This document shows positions 1-6,827 of a DNA stretch of 57,388 nt, piece by piece; position 1 is the stretch's first letter; each line of letters starts with the position of its first letter. The notes under the pieces are model-generated. The model did not search any database, was not told where the DNA came from, and saw only the letters and a program-made list of their open reading frames with translations. Position numbers and translations under genes: made by a program. Source of the DNA: Acidobacteriota bacterium (GTDB taxonomy: Bacteria > Acidobacteriota > UBA6911 > RPQK01 > DATIPO01); NCBI GenBank assembly GCA_035471785.1, contig DATIPQ010000139.1, positions 1-57,388 on the forward strand. The letters run 5' to 3'.

Positions 1-27
1 GTGAGATACGCAATGACAGCGTTGGGC
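1..27 (+). other. possible 3' end of a truncated integron attC site
   Basis: Bases 21-27 read GTTGGGC, which fits the R' consensus GTTRRRY of attC sites and is preceded by GC as in the neighbouring sites. The left half of the site would lie outside the window, so the pairing arms cannot be checked. The call rests on position: the following gene would then be a complete cassette ending at the attC at 664-766. Confidence 0.3.
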
Positions 28-86
28 ACCCAACTCGGCGTGGCGGTGCACCTGGCCGAGCGTTCAATTTCATCTCAAGAGTCTCC

Positions 87-629
87 ATGTCTCGAAGCGG
101 CTTCGATCTCTTGACAGTGAGAGCGGATGGCACGCAGACAATCAACGCCATCGACCTACCGGCCCTGATCAATGACCAGCGTGCGCTTATCGAGTCCGCT
201 CTTCAAACGTTTGTAGCAGCACTTCGGGCGGATGAGGCTGCCCACCGGGAACGGTTCAGGGATGTAAGCGTGGCCGGCGCCTTCCCTCATACCCTTGGGT
301 GGGTTTTCGAAAAAATCTTCGAAGAAATCGAGGGGCGCAGGAGCCTCGGGATCGGCACTTCGCATGTTGAACAGATCAGAGAAGCAATAGACGCCTTCGA
401 ACGAATTCTGACAGAACGCGGTGAACTGCCTGCAATCGACGACGTCGTCAAGTATCGCTCAGAACCGGCAAGACATGGCCTCAAGCGTCTTGAAGAGTAT
501 TTTTCAGGCAATGCTCCGCAGTTCGAGAAGGCCGATGCGCATGCTTTTCGCGATCACGTCATCAGCAATCTTGACGGCCTCAACGAGATTGCGAAAGAAC
601 TCGATGAGAAGTACCAAACAGTTCCCTAA
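87..629 (+). CDS. hypothetical integron-cassette protein, 180 aa
   Basis: I do not recognise this protein. It is soluble-looking, rich in Glu/Arg/Ala, with long predicted helices and no signal peptide or membrane segment. It contains the stretch VFEKIFEEIEGRR near residue 73 and a C-terminal helical part (LNEIAKELDEKYQ). The ATG at 87 has only a weak purine stretch (AAGAG) upstream. The stop is followed 35 nt later by an attC site, so gene plus site form a standard cassette with the gene in the same direction as the others in the array. GC content is lower than in the main chromosome genes downstream. Coding status is supported by context and length; function unknown. Confidence 0.6.
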   Translation: MSRSGFDLLTVRADGTQTINAIDLPALINDQRALIESALQTFVAALRADEAAHRERFRDVSVAGAFPHTLGWVFEKIFEEIEGRRSLGIGTSHVEQIREAIDAFERILTERGELPAIDDVVKYRSEPARHGLKRLEEYFSGNAPQFEKADAHAFRDHVISNLDGLNEIAKELDEKYQTVP

Positions 630-663
630 GTTGATTGCATCAGCCGGCGCAGAGAGCGAGGCT

Positions 664-766
664 GTCTAACGAAGGCAATGAAGCTGTCGATCCTGCGGTG
701 TCACGGTTCGTGCATAGGCACGTCCCTTGCCACCTCGGCTCGCAGCTTATTGCCGAGCCGTTAGGG
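664..766 (+). other. integron attC recombination site
   Basis: R'' GTCTAAC (664-670) pairs with R' GTTAGGG (760-766). The inner arms GGCAATGAAGCTG (674-686) and CAGCTTATTGCC (743-754) are complementary except for one unpaired extra G, the extrahelical base expected in attC. Total length about 103 bp. Crossover would be G|TTAGGG at 760. Confidence 0.85.
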
Positions 767-783
767 AGAAAGGAACGTACCCA

Positions 784-1596
784 TTGCTGACCGAGATCCA
801 CGAACATCTCGCGAGCGTGACGGGACACTGGGAGATGCCTCGAATCGGCAGACCATGGTTTCGTGGGCATGAACGACCTAACTGGCAACTGGTGCCGTCG
901 ATCCTCAGGAATGGAAACCAGCAACACGAGTTCCCGCTGACAAAGCGATTCCGTCTCTTGGCGCCTGGATTTGGCGTCGAGCTAGACACAAATCGTCTAG
1001 ATCAATGGCTATTCCTGATGCAGCATCACAGGGCCCCAACGCGTCTTCTTGATTGGTCGGAGAGTCTCAATACAGCCTTGTTCTTCGCCTGCCTAGATTG
1101 GATCACAAGTCGCGATATCGCGCAGTGTTCTGACGGCGCCGTCTTTGCCCTCAATCCGATATTTCTAAACGAGCAGGTTCTCGGCATCTCCGAGTTTCCA
1201 GTTACGTGGGTTCAGGGCCGCGTTCTCCAGACGATCAAGTTCGCCTTTGGCACTCAGAATGAGGTGGTCCTCGGCCCAAACGGGGCTCCGGTTCGGCCGC
1301 CTATCACCTTCCTCCAGTGGCCGGTAGCGGTTTTTCCCTCGACAGTCCACGGGCGTATGCGGGCACAAAAGGCGTGCTTTACGCTTCACGGCGCGGATCA
1401 CCGTGATCTTCGAACTATCTTTGCTGAGAACGGTTGGTCCGCTGCCAACATATTGGTAGAATACAAAATCTCTCGTGACCGCAAGCCAGAGTTGGCCGAC
1501 GATCTATCGGTGGCTGGAACGACTTACTCGACGATCTTTCCAGATCTCGAAGGTCTAGGTAGCGACTTAGCGTTTCAGTTTCGACTGGTTCCCTAA
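784..1596 (+). CDS. FRG domain-containing protein (cassette-encoded)
   Basis: The N-terminal half carries a clear FRG domain, named for its Phe-Arg-Gly motif: WFRGHERPNWQLVPSILR near residues 20-37, and then HHRAPTRLLDWSESLNTALF around 76-95. FRG proteins are of unsettled biochemical function and are often found on mobile elements. An open frame continues upstream to a TTG at 727, but that lies inside the attC site. The cassette begins at about 761, so I place the start at TTG 784 (CTG 787 is the alternative), preceded by AAAGGAA, giving 270 residues. The stop codon TAA lies inside the R'' box of the next attC, a compact arrangement typical of cassettes. Confidence 0.85.
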   Translation: MLTEIHEHLASVTGHWEMPRIGRPWFRGHERPNWQLVPSILRNGNQQHEFPLTKRFRLLAPGFGVELDTNRLDQWLFLMQHHRAPTRLLDWSESLNTALFFACLDWITSRDIAQCSDGAVFALNPIFLNEQVLGISEFPVTWVQGRVLQTIKFAFGTQNEVVLGPNGAPVRPPITFLQWPVAVFPSTVHGRMRAQKACFTLHGADHRDLRTIFAENGWSAANILVEYKISRDRKPELADDLSVAGTTYSTIFPDLEGLGSDLAFQFRLVP

Positions 1597-1680
1597 CCAT
1601 CGCATGCACCGGAGCCGCAGATCCGTCGGTTCTGAATAGAGTGTCACCCGGCGGTGGCCCGGTGATGCTGGGCGTTAGGC
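1591..1680 (+). other. integron attC recombination site
   Basis: R'' CCCTAAC (1591-1597) and R' GTTAGGC (1674-1680) pair over six of seven bases. Inner arms CGCATGCACCGG (1601-1612) and CCGGTGATGCTG (1659-1670) pair with one extra unpaired G. About 90 bp. It overlaps the end of the FRG gene and sits 13 bp before the next gene. Confidence 0.8.
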
Positions 1681-1693
1681 GGCGGGAGGAAGA

Positions 1694-2068
1694 ATGATGA
1701 ATCCCCTTACCGTGATCGGCCTTATCCTCGGCATAGCTGGTGCCTGGGCCCTTGCCTATCCGATCCTCTGGGGATACCCGAAGCAGAACCGTCGCTTGGT
1801 TGCACAGCGTCAACTCGCCAATCTGGAAGACTTCATGGCGGACATGGAGAAGCAAACCCGCCGACTTCCTGATCCGCCTTACAAGGAAACCGAGATTGAG
1901 GCGTTCGTCAGTGATTTCAAGGCGGAATGGGATCCGAAGAAGACCAAACTGGAGAATGAAATCTCTCAGCTCGGCGATGCCCACGAGCGTCGCTCGTTCG
2001 TGTTGTCGATCCTGGGGATCGGCCTTCTGTCCATCGGGTTCTTCCTTCAACTGATCGAGGCGTGGTAG
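1694..2068 (+). CDS. small cassette-encoded membrane protein, two TM segments
   Basis: A 124-residue protein of unknown function. Residues about 4-25 form a first hydrophobic helix (VIGLILGIAGAWALAYPILW) and about 98-120 a second (VLSILGIGLLSIGFFLQLI). The part between them is charged and helical (ADMEKQTRRLPD, KTKLENEISQLG), probably a coiled coil. GGGAGGAAG precedes the ATG by 2-5 bases; ATG 1697 is the alternative start. The gene lies between two attC sites, 13 bp from the upstream one and 20 bp from the downstream one, so it is a self-contained integron cassette. No family recognised. Confidence 0.75.
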   Translation: MMNPLTVIGLILGIAGAWALAYPILWGYPKQNRRLVAQRQLANLEDFMADMEKQTRRLPDPPYKETEIEAFVSDFKAEWDPKKTKLENEISQLGDAHERRSFVLSILGIGLLSIGFFLQLIEAW

Positions 2069-2088
2069 ATCGCCCGAGAAGGTCCGCC

Positions 2089-2221
2089 GCCCAACAAGCG
2101 GTTGCAGACTGACGCCCAACAGCTCGGCTCCAATCGATCCGTGGTACGTTCTGGCGGCGGGCGCCGGGCCCCGGCGCTGGTGGTCAGCGCTGTTGGGCGC
2201 AGTCTGAACCGCATGTTAGGC
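2089..2221 (+). other. integron attC recombination site, long VCR-like type
   Basis: R'' GCCCAAC (2089-2095) and R' GTTAGGC (2215-2221) bracket the arms AAGCGGTTGCAGACTG (2096-2111) and CAGTCTGAACCGC (2200-2212). A second inner pair, ACGCCCAACAGC near 2112-2123 and GCTGTTGGGCGC near 2189-2200, extends the stem. At 133 bp this is the longest attC in the window. Confidence 0.9.
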
Positions 2222-2236
2222 TGATCGGATTCTTCT

Positions 2237-3127
2237 ATGGATAAGAACTTGCTCGAGCAGGGTCGTCGCTTCCTTGAGAACGCATATGGTGGCTACCGCA
2301 TCCGAGTGTATGAACCCGTGACGAAATACATCAGCACACCGTTCATTACTCCTAGAGCTTTGTATTTAGCCAACCCGACCTTCGTCGTTACGGTAGTAAA
2401 ATCGAGCAATCATGACCTCGGCGACTACTGGCCAGAGATGCCGTGGATCTTCCCAGCTGAGGTGCGACTCCTGGCTGCTTTAGCACTTGCTATTCCCGAA
2501 GGCGAGGGTGCATTGACCTTTGCGCCATATCCCTCAAATAGACGCCTGCCCATCGACACGGAACTGTCGCTGGACGAACCTGAGGTTATTGCCAGTATTA
2601 CCGTGGAAGCGGAGAGTGACTGCCGGAAACTGGCAGAATCGCAGTTGCCATATCGGCTGTACGATTGGGATTTCATACAGGCAGATCGCGTTGTCATCTA
2701 CAACCGGATCGAACTGGCAGATTCTTTGCTTCTAAGGGGGTTGTATTGCCTGCTAAAGGGACAGCATCTGATGGCCCACGAACTTTTCGGTGAAGAGGCC
2801 TTCATCAACATCCAGATCTCCAGAGAGGCTGCTCTAGAACTAATCAGAAAGCGTCTTCTAGGAGAGGGTGTAAAGAATCCGAGTTATACGGACGCGCACA
2901 ACTACTTGCGGGAGCGGTTTCCCCGAGGCGGACATCTTGCTGATTTCCTCGAGGATCAGCACGACAGGTGGGTGGCGACGCGCCATCCTAAAAGCCGGTT
3001 TGGCATGTTTTGGACACCGCCACTCCTTGTGAATGACTATACTCATACTCACGGCGCGGTTGTGTCTTTATATCGTCATCTGTTGCTTGACGAGCCCAGC
3101 AGATTAACCGCAGATCTTGGAGAGTGA
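2237..3127 (+). CDS. hypothetical cassette-encoded protein, 296 aa
   Basis: I do not recognise a family. The protein is soluble-looking with mixed alpha/beta composition, no signal peptide and no clear membrane segment. It is rich in Tyr, Trp and Phe (for example YDWDFIQADRVVIYNR around residues 143-158) and has a charged C-terminal region (DFLEDQHDRWVATRHPKSR). The ATG at 2237 lies 15 bp after the R' box of the upstream attC; there is no strong ribosome-binding site. The stop TGA is followed 17 bp later by the next attC. Base composition is visibly more AT-rich than the chromosomal genes after 7600, consistent with a cassette acquired from elsewhere. Confidence 0.75.
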   Translation: MDKNLLEQGRRFLENAYGGYRIRVYEPVTKYISTPFITPRALYLANPTFVVTVVKSSNHDLGDYWPEMPWIFPAEVRLLAALALAIPEGEGALTFAPYPSNRRLPIDTELSLDEPEVIASITVEAESDCRKLAESQLPYRLYDWDFIQADRVVIYNRIELADSLLLRGLYCLLKGQHLMAHELFGEEAFINIQISREAALELIRKRLLGEGVKNPSYTDAHNYLRERFPRGGHLADFLEDQHDRWVATRHPKSRFGMFWTPPLLVNDYTHTHGAVVSLYRHLLLDEPSRLTADLGE

Positions 3128-3143
3128 GCTACGATCTATCGCG

Positions 3144-3241
3144 GCCTAACAAAGGCTCGGAGCTGACGGCCCACAGCGTAGGCTTGTTGGCTTTTCCCTC
3201 CTTCTGTTTCTGTAGGCCGCAGCTCAAGCACCGCGTTAGCT
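3144..3241 (+). other. integron attC recombination site
   Basis: R'' GCCTAAC (3144-3150) and R' GTTAGCT (3235-3241) enclose AAAGGCTCGGAGCTG (3151-3165) and CAGCTCAAGCACC (3220-3232), which pair with an unpaired base in the middle. About 98 bp. It is the last site of the contiguous part of the array. Confidence 0.85.
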
Positions 3242-3329
3242 CAGTGTGGGTGAGGCTGAGGTTAGAACATCCGGGAATCCGAGCGGACACCGGAACGGTT
3301 TTCGAGGAAGATGCAACGAGAAGGCAGAT

Positions 3330-3406
3330 GGGAATGGGCGGGAGCGACCTCCTTGCGCCTGGGGCGGACGGACGGAAGGCAGTAGGGGTCGCTCCCGCCC
3401 ATTCCC
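3330..3406. repeat. 20-bp perfect inverted repeat
   Basis: Bases 3330-3349 (GGGAATGGGCGGGAGCGACC) are the exact reverse complement of 3387-3406, separated by 37 bp. No T-run follows on either strand, so it is not a simple terminator. It lies between the last attC of the array and the minus-strand gene at 3508. Confidence 0.8.
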
Positions 3407-3463
3407 CGTCCCACGGCGAAGCGTCCAAGCCCCGTAACGGCTGCATTCTCAAGTCTGAAAAGC

Positions 3464-3486
3464 GGAAAACCCCCCGTGCGGGGTGA
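3464..3486 (-). terminator. putative rho-independent terminator of the 3508-4449 gene
   Basis: On the minus strand CCCC-GCAC-GGGG (3472-3483) is followed by GGTTTTCC, with the T-run at 3466-3469. It lies about 25 bp beyond the stop codon of the minus-strand gene. Confidence 0.5.
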
Positions 3487-3507
3487 AGGAAAGGGAGTGC
3501 ACGGGTC

Positions 3508-4449
3508 TCAGTTCCACCAATGGGGGATCAGAGTGGCCAGGGCCTTGTAGCTGTGGCGCAGCAGGTAGGGGTGAAACGTCCCAGGCAGCGGCTTGTTCTC
3601 AGCGGGCCTCCACTGGCCGGTCCGCTCGCTGTAGGCATGGCGCAGATCGCGCAGCCGGTCGAGCCCCTTTTGGCCCATCTCGGCGATGCGCTCTTGGCGG
3701 AACAGCTTCTCCAGTTGGTAGTGCTCCACCCGCTGATCGTATTCCGCGCCCTCCAGGTAGTCGCCCGCGAAGACGCGCATCTTCTCCAATACCCTGCGGT
3801 CGGTCGAGACTCCCCAGAGCCGGAAGCGGTCCAAGGACCGAAACAGCGGCTCGTAGTGCATCAGGTGGGTCTTGAAGCTCTCGATGGCCACCTCCTCCGC
3901 GCAGTGAATAAAGGAAAAGCACAGGACCCCGTCCTGAGCGACGTACATCGGGAAGCGGTCGGCGAAGCAGCGGCGGTGCTCTTTGGCCGCGCTGCCGAAC
4001 TGGTATGCGCGCCAAGGCAGCGTCAGGTCATGGGCTCCCCGGCTGAGGCAGGCATCGATCTTCTCATCCTGGGTGTACAGATAGCGACGCTGCCGCTTCA
4101 TGTGGGCCAACACGAAGTCCAGGGCGAAGACCCGGCGTTGGATGTAGGGCATTCTGCGCTTCCTGCGCCGGTGGGGTGAATCCTCCTCTCCCAGGGCTCG
4201 GTAGAATTGGCGCGAGCAGAGCTGGTACAGGAGCAGCCTGCCGGGAAATTCGCGGGTCCAGGCATGGCCTGAGGCCAAGACGCGGCGGGCCAGCCGGGTG
4301 GCGGGGCCGTTGCCCCGGCTTCCGGCAAAGGCACGGTACTGGCGGCGCATGAAAAAACCCGAGAGCATTCCAGCCATGGCCAGAAAGTCGCCCTGCTGAG
4401 ACGAGTAGCCCAAGCGCTGAAGGTTGCGGACGCGCTGCTCGTGAGTCAT
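3508..4449 (-). CDS. hypothetical protein, possibly mobile-element associated, 313 aa
   Basis: A basic protein rich in Arg, Tyr and Phe. The N-terminal segment (RVRNLQRLGYSSQQGDFLAM, residues 5-24) and following helices look like a winged-helix or DNA-binding region. The middle has IQRRVFALDFVLAHM and the C-terminus is dominated by HYEPLFRSLDRFRLWG-like aromatic stretches. From memory it resembles uncharacterised proteins of acidobacterial plasmids or integrative elements, but I cannot name a family. ATG 4449 is chosen because GGGAGAA lies just upstream; the open frame continues to 4815 without a ribosome site and with non-protein-like composition. It follows the XRE/DnaA-like gene on the same strand with a 335-bp gap. 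Confidence 0.65.
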   Translation of the reverse strand: MTHEQRVRNLQRLGYSSQQGDFLAMAGMLSGFFMRRQYRAFAGSRGNGPATRLARRVLASGHAWTREFPGRLLLYQLCSRQFYRALGEEDSPHRRRKRRMPYIQRRVFALDFVLAHMKRQRRYLYTQDEKIDACLSRGAHDLTLPWRAYQFGSAAKEHRRCFADRFPMYVAQDGVLCFSFIHCAEEVAIESFKTHLMHYEPLFRSLDRFRLWGVSTDRRVLEKMRVFAGDYLEGAEYDQRVEHYQLEKLFRQERIAEMGQKGLDRLRDLRHAYSERTGQWRPAENKPLPGTFHPYLLRHSYKALATLIPHWWN

Positions 4450-4784
4450 CGTTTCTCCCATTCGGAATCGAGAACTTGGCCGGCTCGGCGGCCTCTCACA
4501 GGACGGCTTGGCTTGCAAGCGTCCAGACGGAAAGCGGCGGGCTAAGAAATACATGCCCGCCAAAAGACGATAGGGCGACAAGCGCCCAGAGTGTTCCCAC
4601 GATAGCAGGAGTCGGCGAAGAGTCTCCAGCGAAAAACGCAATGGTGGTCTGCTTTGGGTTAGACGGCAACGGGCTTGACGTGGCAGCTTTCGAATCGGTC
4701 CTGCTGCTTGTTGGCCGGATTGGCGGTTCAGGGCTCGCCCTCGGCCCGGCAACTCCCAATAGAGCCGGGTCATGGGGGACACGT
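4450..4784. other. 335-bp gap between two minus-strand genes
   Basis: Open reading frames cross this stretch on both strands, but none has a ribosome-binding site or protein-like composition. I see no strong promoter, hairpin or repeat. It may hold the leader of the 3508-4449 gene. Confidence 0.4.
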
Positions 4785-5354
4785 CTATTCTTCCCTGAGC
4801 ACCCGCTTGAACCACTTGTCTGCCGTTTTGAGCAAGGCCCGGAAGTGCTCATCATGAGCGGCCCGCTTCTCAAGCCGCACGATCGAATGGCTCAGGCTGG
4901 AGGGATTCATGTCCATGGCCCGCGCCAGATCGTTCAGGATCAACTCAGGCGTCCGCGAGACGGGGTAGGCCGCTATGGCCCTGGCTTCCGTGATCCCCCG
5001 TCTTCTGGAACCGATGCCGGTCGTGTGATAGACCGCTTCCACCACGTCCTCGATGGTCGGCGGAACGGGCAGGCGCTTCTCCGCCTCAGCCACAATCGTC
5101 CGAATCAGATCGTCGGTGACAGGGCCTACCGTCCAAGTGCCGAAGGGCCAAAGGCGCTCGATAGAGCAGCCCAAGGCCAATTGTGCCCGTAGGAGGATTC
5201 CGGGAGTCAAGCGGTAGCGGCCCGTCTCCAGAGAGGAGTAGGAGCCGAGCGGGATGCCGCTGATGGCGCAGATCTGCCGCACCTGCAAGCCGTGCTTCAG
5301 GCGCTCGTGACGCAAGAAGCGGATGACGAGATCGTTGACGGGATCGTTGCTCAT
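4785..5354 (-). CDS. XRE-type helix-turn-helix protein with DnaA domain IV-like C-terminus
   Basis: Residues about 8-65 form a Cro/C1-type helix-turn-helix (FLRHERLKHGLQVRQICAIS, then SSLETGRYRLTP). Residues about 95-170 resemble the DNA-binding domain IV of DnaA: TIEDVVEAVYHTTGI, SRRRGITEARAIAAY, ELILNDLARAMDMNPSSLSH. In DnaA this domain reads DnaA boxes at the origin; here it lacks the AAA+ motor, so a regulator or accessory replication protein is more likely. AAGGAAAA precedes ATG 5354. The gene is 189 aa and is followed on the same strand by an unknown basic protein, a pairing that suggests a mobile-element backbone inserted beside the cassette array. Confidence 0.75.
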   Translation of the reverse strand: MSNDPVNDLVIRFLRHERLKHGLQVRQICAISGIPLGSYSSLETGRYRLTPGILLRAQLALGCSIERLWPFGTWTVGPVTDDLIRTIVAEAEKRLPVPPTIEDVVEAVYHTTGIGSRRRGITEARAIAAYPVSRTPELILNDLARAMDMNPSSLSHSIVRLEKRAAHDEHFRALLKTADKWFKRVLREE

Positions 5355-5526
5355 GACGTTTTCCTTCCGGGAGAGGACAAGGCGGGCCAGAATAGATCCG
5401 ACCCGCCCGTGAATCGAACTTGACGGCTGTCATGGAACGGGAATAACGCAAACACTGGCTGCGCCGGACGCCGAGATGCACCGCCGGTCAGCCAAGCGGT
5501 ATCCGCCGAGGAGTAGCGCAGGCTGG

Positions 5527-5532
5527 TACAAT
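5527..5532 (+). promoter_or_regulatory. -10-like TACAAT 6 bp before the PIN gene start
   Basis: TACAAT at 5527-5532 ends 6 bp before ATG 5539, with no Shine-Dalgarno in between. This would place transcription start on or next to the start codon. No clear -35 box. Confidence 0.4.
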
Positions 5533-5538
5533 TCCTAA

Positions 5539-5979
5539 ATGCGACTTTACCTGGACTGCTGCTGCCTTCAGCGCCCGCTTGATGATCAGACGCAGCCACG
5601 CATCAGAGTCGAAGCCGAGGCGGTCCTGGCCATCCTGGCCTCTGCGGAGGCTGGGCAATTATCGCTTTTGAGTTCGGATGCGCTTGAGTACGAGGTCTCT
5701 CGAACTCCAGATCGCGAGCGTCGACACGAGGTATTGGCCGTCTTGGCACTTGCCAAAGAGCGGCTCGAATTAACAGGAGAGATTGGGAGGTTGGCAGAGT
5801 CGCTCGAGGATCAGGGTGTCCGCGCGATGGACGCGATCCATCTCGCTCTAGCGTCCCAGACTCGGGCAGACTATTTCGTCACATGCGATGACAGACTGCT
5901 CCGTCGCAGCCAATCGATCTCATCGCTTCAGTGTAAGGTTGTCTCAGTCCTTAATCTAGTGCAGGAGGTTCTCAAGTGA
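5539..5979 (+). CDS. PIN domain ribonuclease toxin (VapC-like)
   Basis: A 146-residue PIN-fold protein. The conserved acidic residues can be seen: Asp in LYLDCCCLQ at residue 5, an acidic residue in DALEYEVSR, Asp in VRAMDAIHLALA, and the Asp pair in TCDDRLLRRS. Such enzymes are Mg-dependent RNases that act as toxins and are neutralised by a small partner. No antitoxin lies upstream; instead the gene overlaps the next small gene by 4 bp (ATGA-type GTGA junction), which is the likely partner. The pair is followed by an attC site, so it may travel as an integron cassette, a known way in which chromosomal arrays keep toxin-antitoxin modules. Confidence 0.85.
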   Translation: MRLYLDCCCLQRPLDDQTQPRIRVEAEAVLAILASAEAGQLSLLSSDALEYEVSRTPDRERRHEVLAVLALAKERLELTGEIGRLAESLEDQGVRAMDAIHLALASQTRADYFVTCDDRLLRRSQSISSLQCKVVSVLNLVQEVLK

Positions 5980-6185
5980 CCGCGCAGATTCAGACGATTT
6001 CGGTGGTCAACCAACGCGCTACCGCCGCGTTGATCCGGGAAATCGGCATAGTCAATACGATTCGCTTTCTGAATCAGTATCGGGCAGGTTCTGGCGACTA
6101 CACGGCAGAGCGCGACCAACTGTTTCAGGGCATGTCCGTAAAGGACATTATAGACGACATCAAGACGCAGCGAGAGGGCGGCTAA
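5976..6185 (+). CDS. small partner of the PIN protein, probable antitoxin
   Basis: A 69-residue protein starting at GTG 5976, which overlaps the stop of the PIN gene by 4 bp; AGGAGG at 5963-5968 gives an ideal ribosome site. The core (RATAALIREIGIVNTIRFLN) recurs, as far as I remember, in small proteins found next to PIN genes of this subtype. It has no recognisable ribbon-helix-helix or AbrB fold. Assignment as antitoxin rests on translational coupling to the toxin and on that remembered association. The stop codon touches the R'' box of the following attC. Confidence 0.7.
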   Translation: MTAQIQTISVVNQRATAALIREIGIVNTIRFLNQYRAGSGDYTAERDQLFQGMSVKDIIDDIKTQREGG

Positions 6186-6243
6186 CAAGGCGATGCAGCG
6201 GGGGCCGGAAGCCCCCGGGCTGCTAATCGCCAGGGCGTTGGCC
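6180..6243 (+). other. integron attC recombination site, short type
   Basis: R'' GGCTAAC (6180-6186) pairs with R' GTTGGCC (6237-6243) with one G-T wobble. Arms GGCGATGCAGC (6189-6199) and GCTGCTAATCGCC (6219-6231) pair with extra unpaired bases. The apex is a GC hairpin, GGGGGC/GCCCCC, around 6200-6216. At 64 bp it is close to the classic 59-base element. Confidence 0.85.
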
Positions 6244-6290
6244 TCACCAAGTAGAGATCCGAGAGCCGGTGATGTCCATAGCTGAGTCCA

Positions 6291-6639
6291 GTGCATGCGA
6301 CGACGTCCGCCTGCGTCCGGCAGCACCAGGCCGTCGTGACCTGTCTACAGGGTCGGCTTGCGAATCTAGGAATAGAGCGCTTGCGATGGTTGGACTTGGC
6401 CTGCGGTCGGGGTCGTTCGCAGTGGTCGGTCAGCCCAGGCTCGAAGCAGGATCGACTACGAAGCGTACGGCACGCGTGAGGACCATGCAAAGGAATTCGA
6501 TCATTCCGCAGCGTCTCTCGGCTTCTACTCGCAGCCAGCGCGAGGCTGTGTCGGTTTTCGAGCGGGAAAGCAGCAATGTCCCACACGCGCCTCTCACACA
6601 CTGAGACGGCGCATTCCCTTCATCCAATCAGCAAACTAG
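6291..6639 (+). pseudogene. frameshifted SAM-dependent methyltransferase remnant
   Basis: The first frame, to about 6430, contains RLRWLDLACGRGRSQW, a textbook motif I of class I methyltransferases (SAM-binding Gly-rich loop). It then runs to a stop at 6479. In another frame from about 6433 the sequence continues as SRIDYEAYGTREDHAKEFDH and then SAASLGFYSQ, which is what I would expect next in the same family, ending at TAG 6637. So a single gene appears broken by an indel near 6430, and its C-terminal half is lost. It follows the attC at 6180-6243 and was probably the next cassette. Confidence 0.5.
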
Positions 6640-6763
6640 AAAAAAACTCAGGAAAGCCGCGGGTTTGGAGGGTGGCACGGGCTTCGCAATTTTCAGTATC
6701 CAAGGACCAACTCCCAAGTAGGATGGCAGAGCAGTGCGCCCATTTGTGAGTTGAGAATTGGGG

Positions 6764-6786
6764 CTTGGGAGTTCGACCGAAGGTCG
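6764..6786 (+). repeat. dispersed 23-bp repeat, copy 1
   Basis: Bases 6764-6786 match the reverse complement of 50711-50733 at 22 of 23 positions. The core is the palindrome-like CGACC-N3-GGTCG next to CTTGGGAGTTCG. A partial inverted copy (ACTCCCAAG) lies at about 6709-6718. The region 6640-6827 otherwise shows no gene. Confidence 0.7.
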
Positions 6787-6827
6787 CCGACCTGCGGATT
6801 CGAAGTCAGTCGGTCCGAAGGAGCATC

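Noticed and set aside
727-783. Upstream extension of the FRG gene to TTG 727
   Set aside because: This stretch lies inside the attC arms and R' box, so it cannot be part of the cassette gene after insertion; a ribosome site precedes TTG 784 instead.
4476-5192. 238-codon plus-strand frame over the XRE/DnaA-like gene
   Set aside because: The minus-strand frame has two recognisable DNA-binding domains and a ribosome site; the plus frame has neither.
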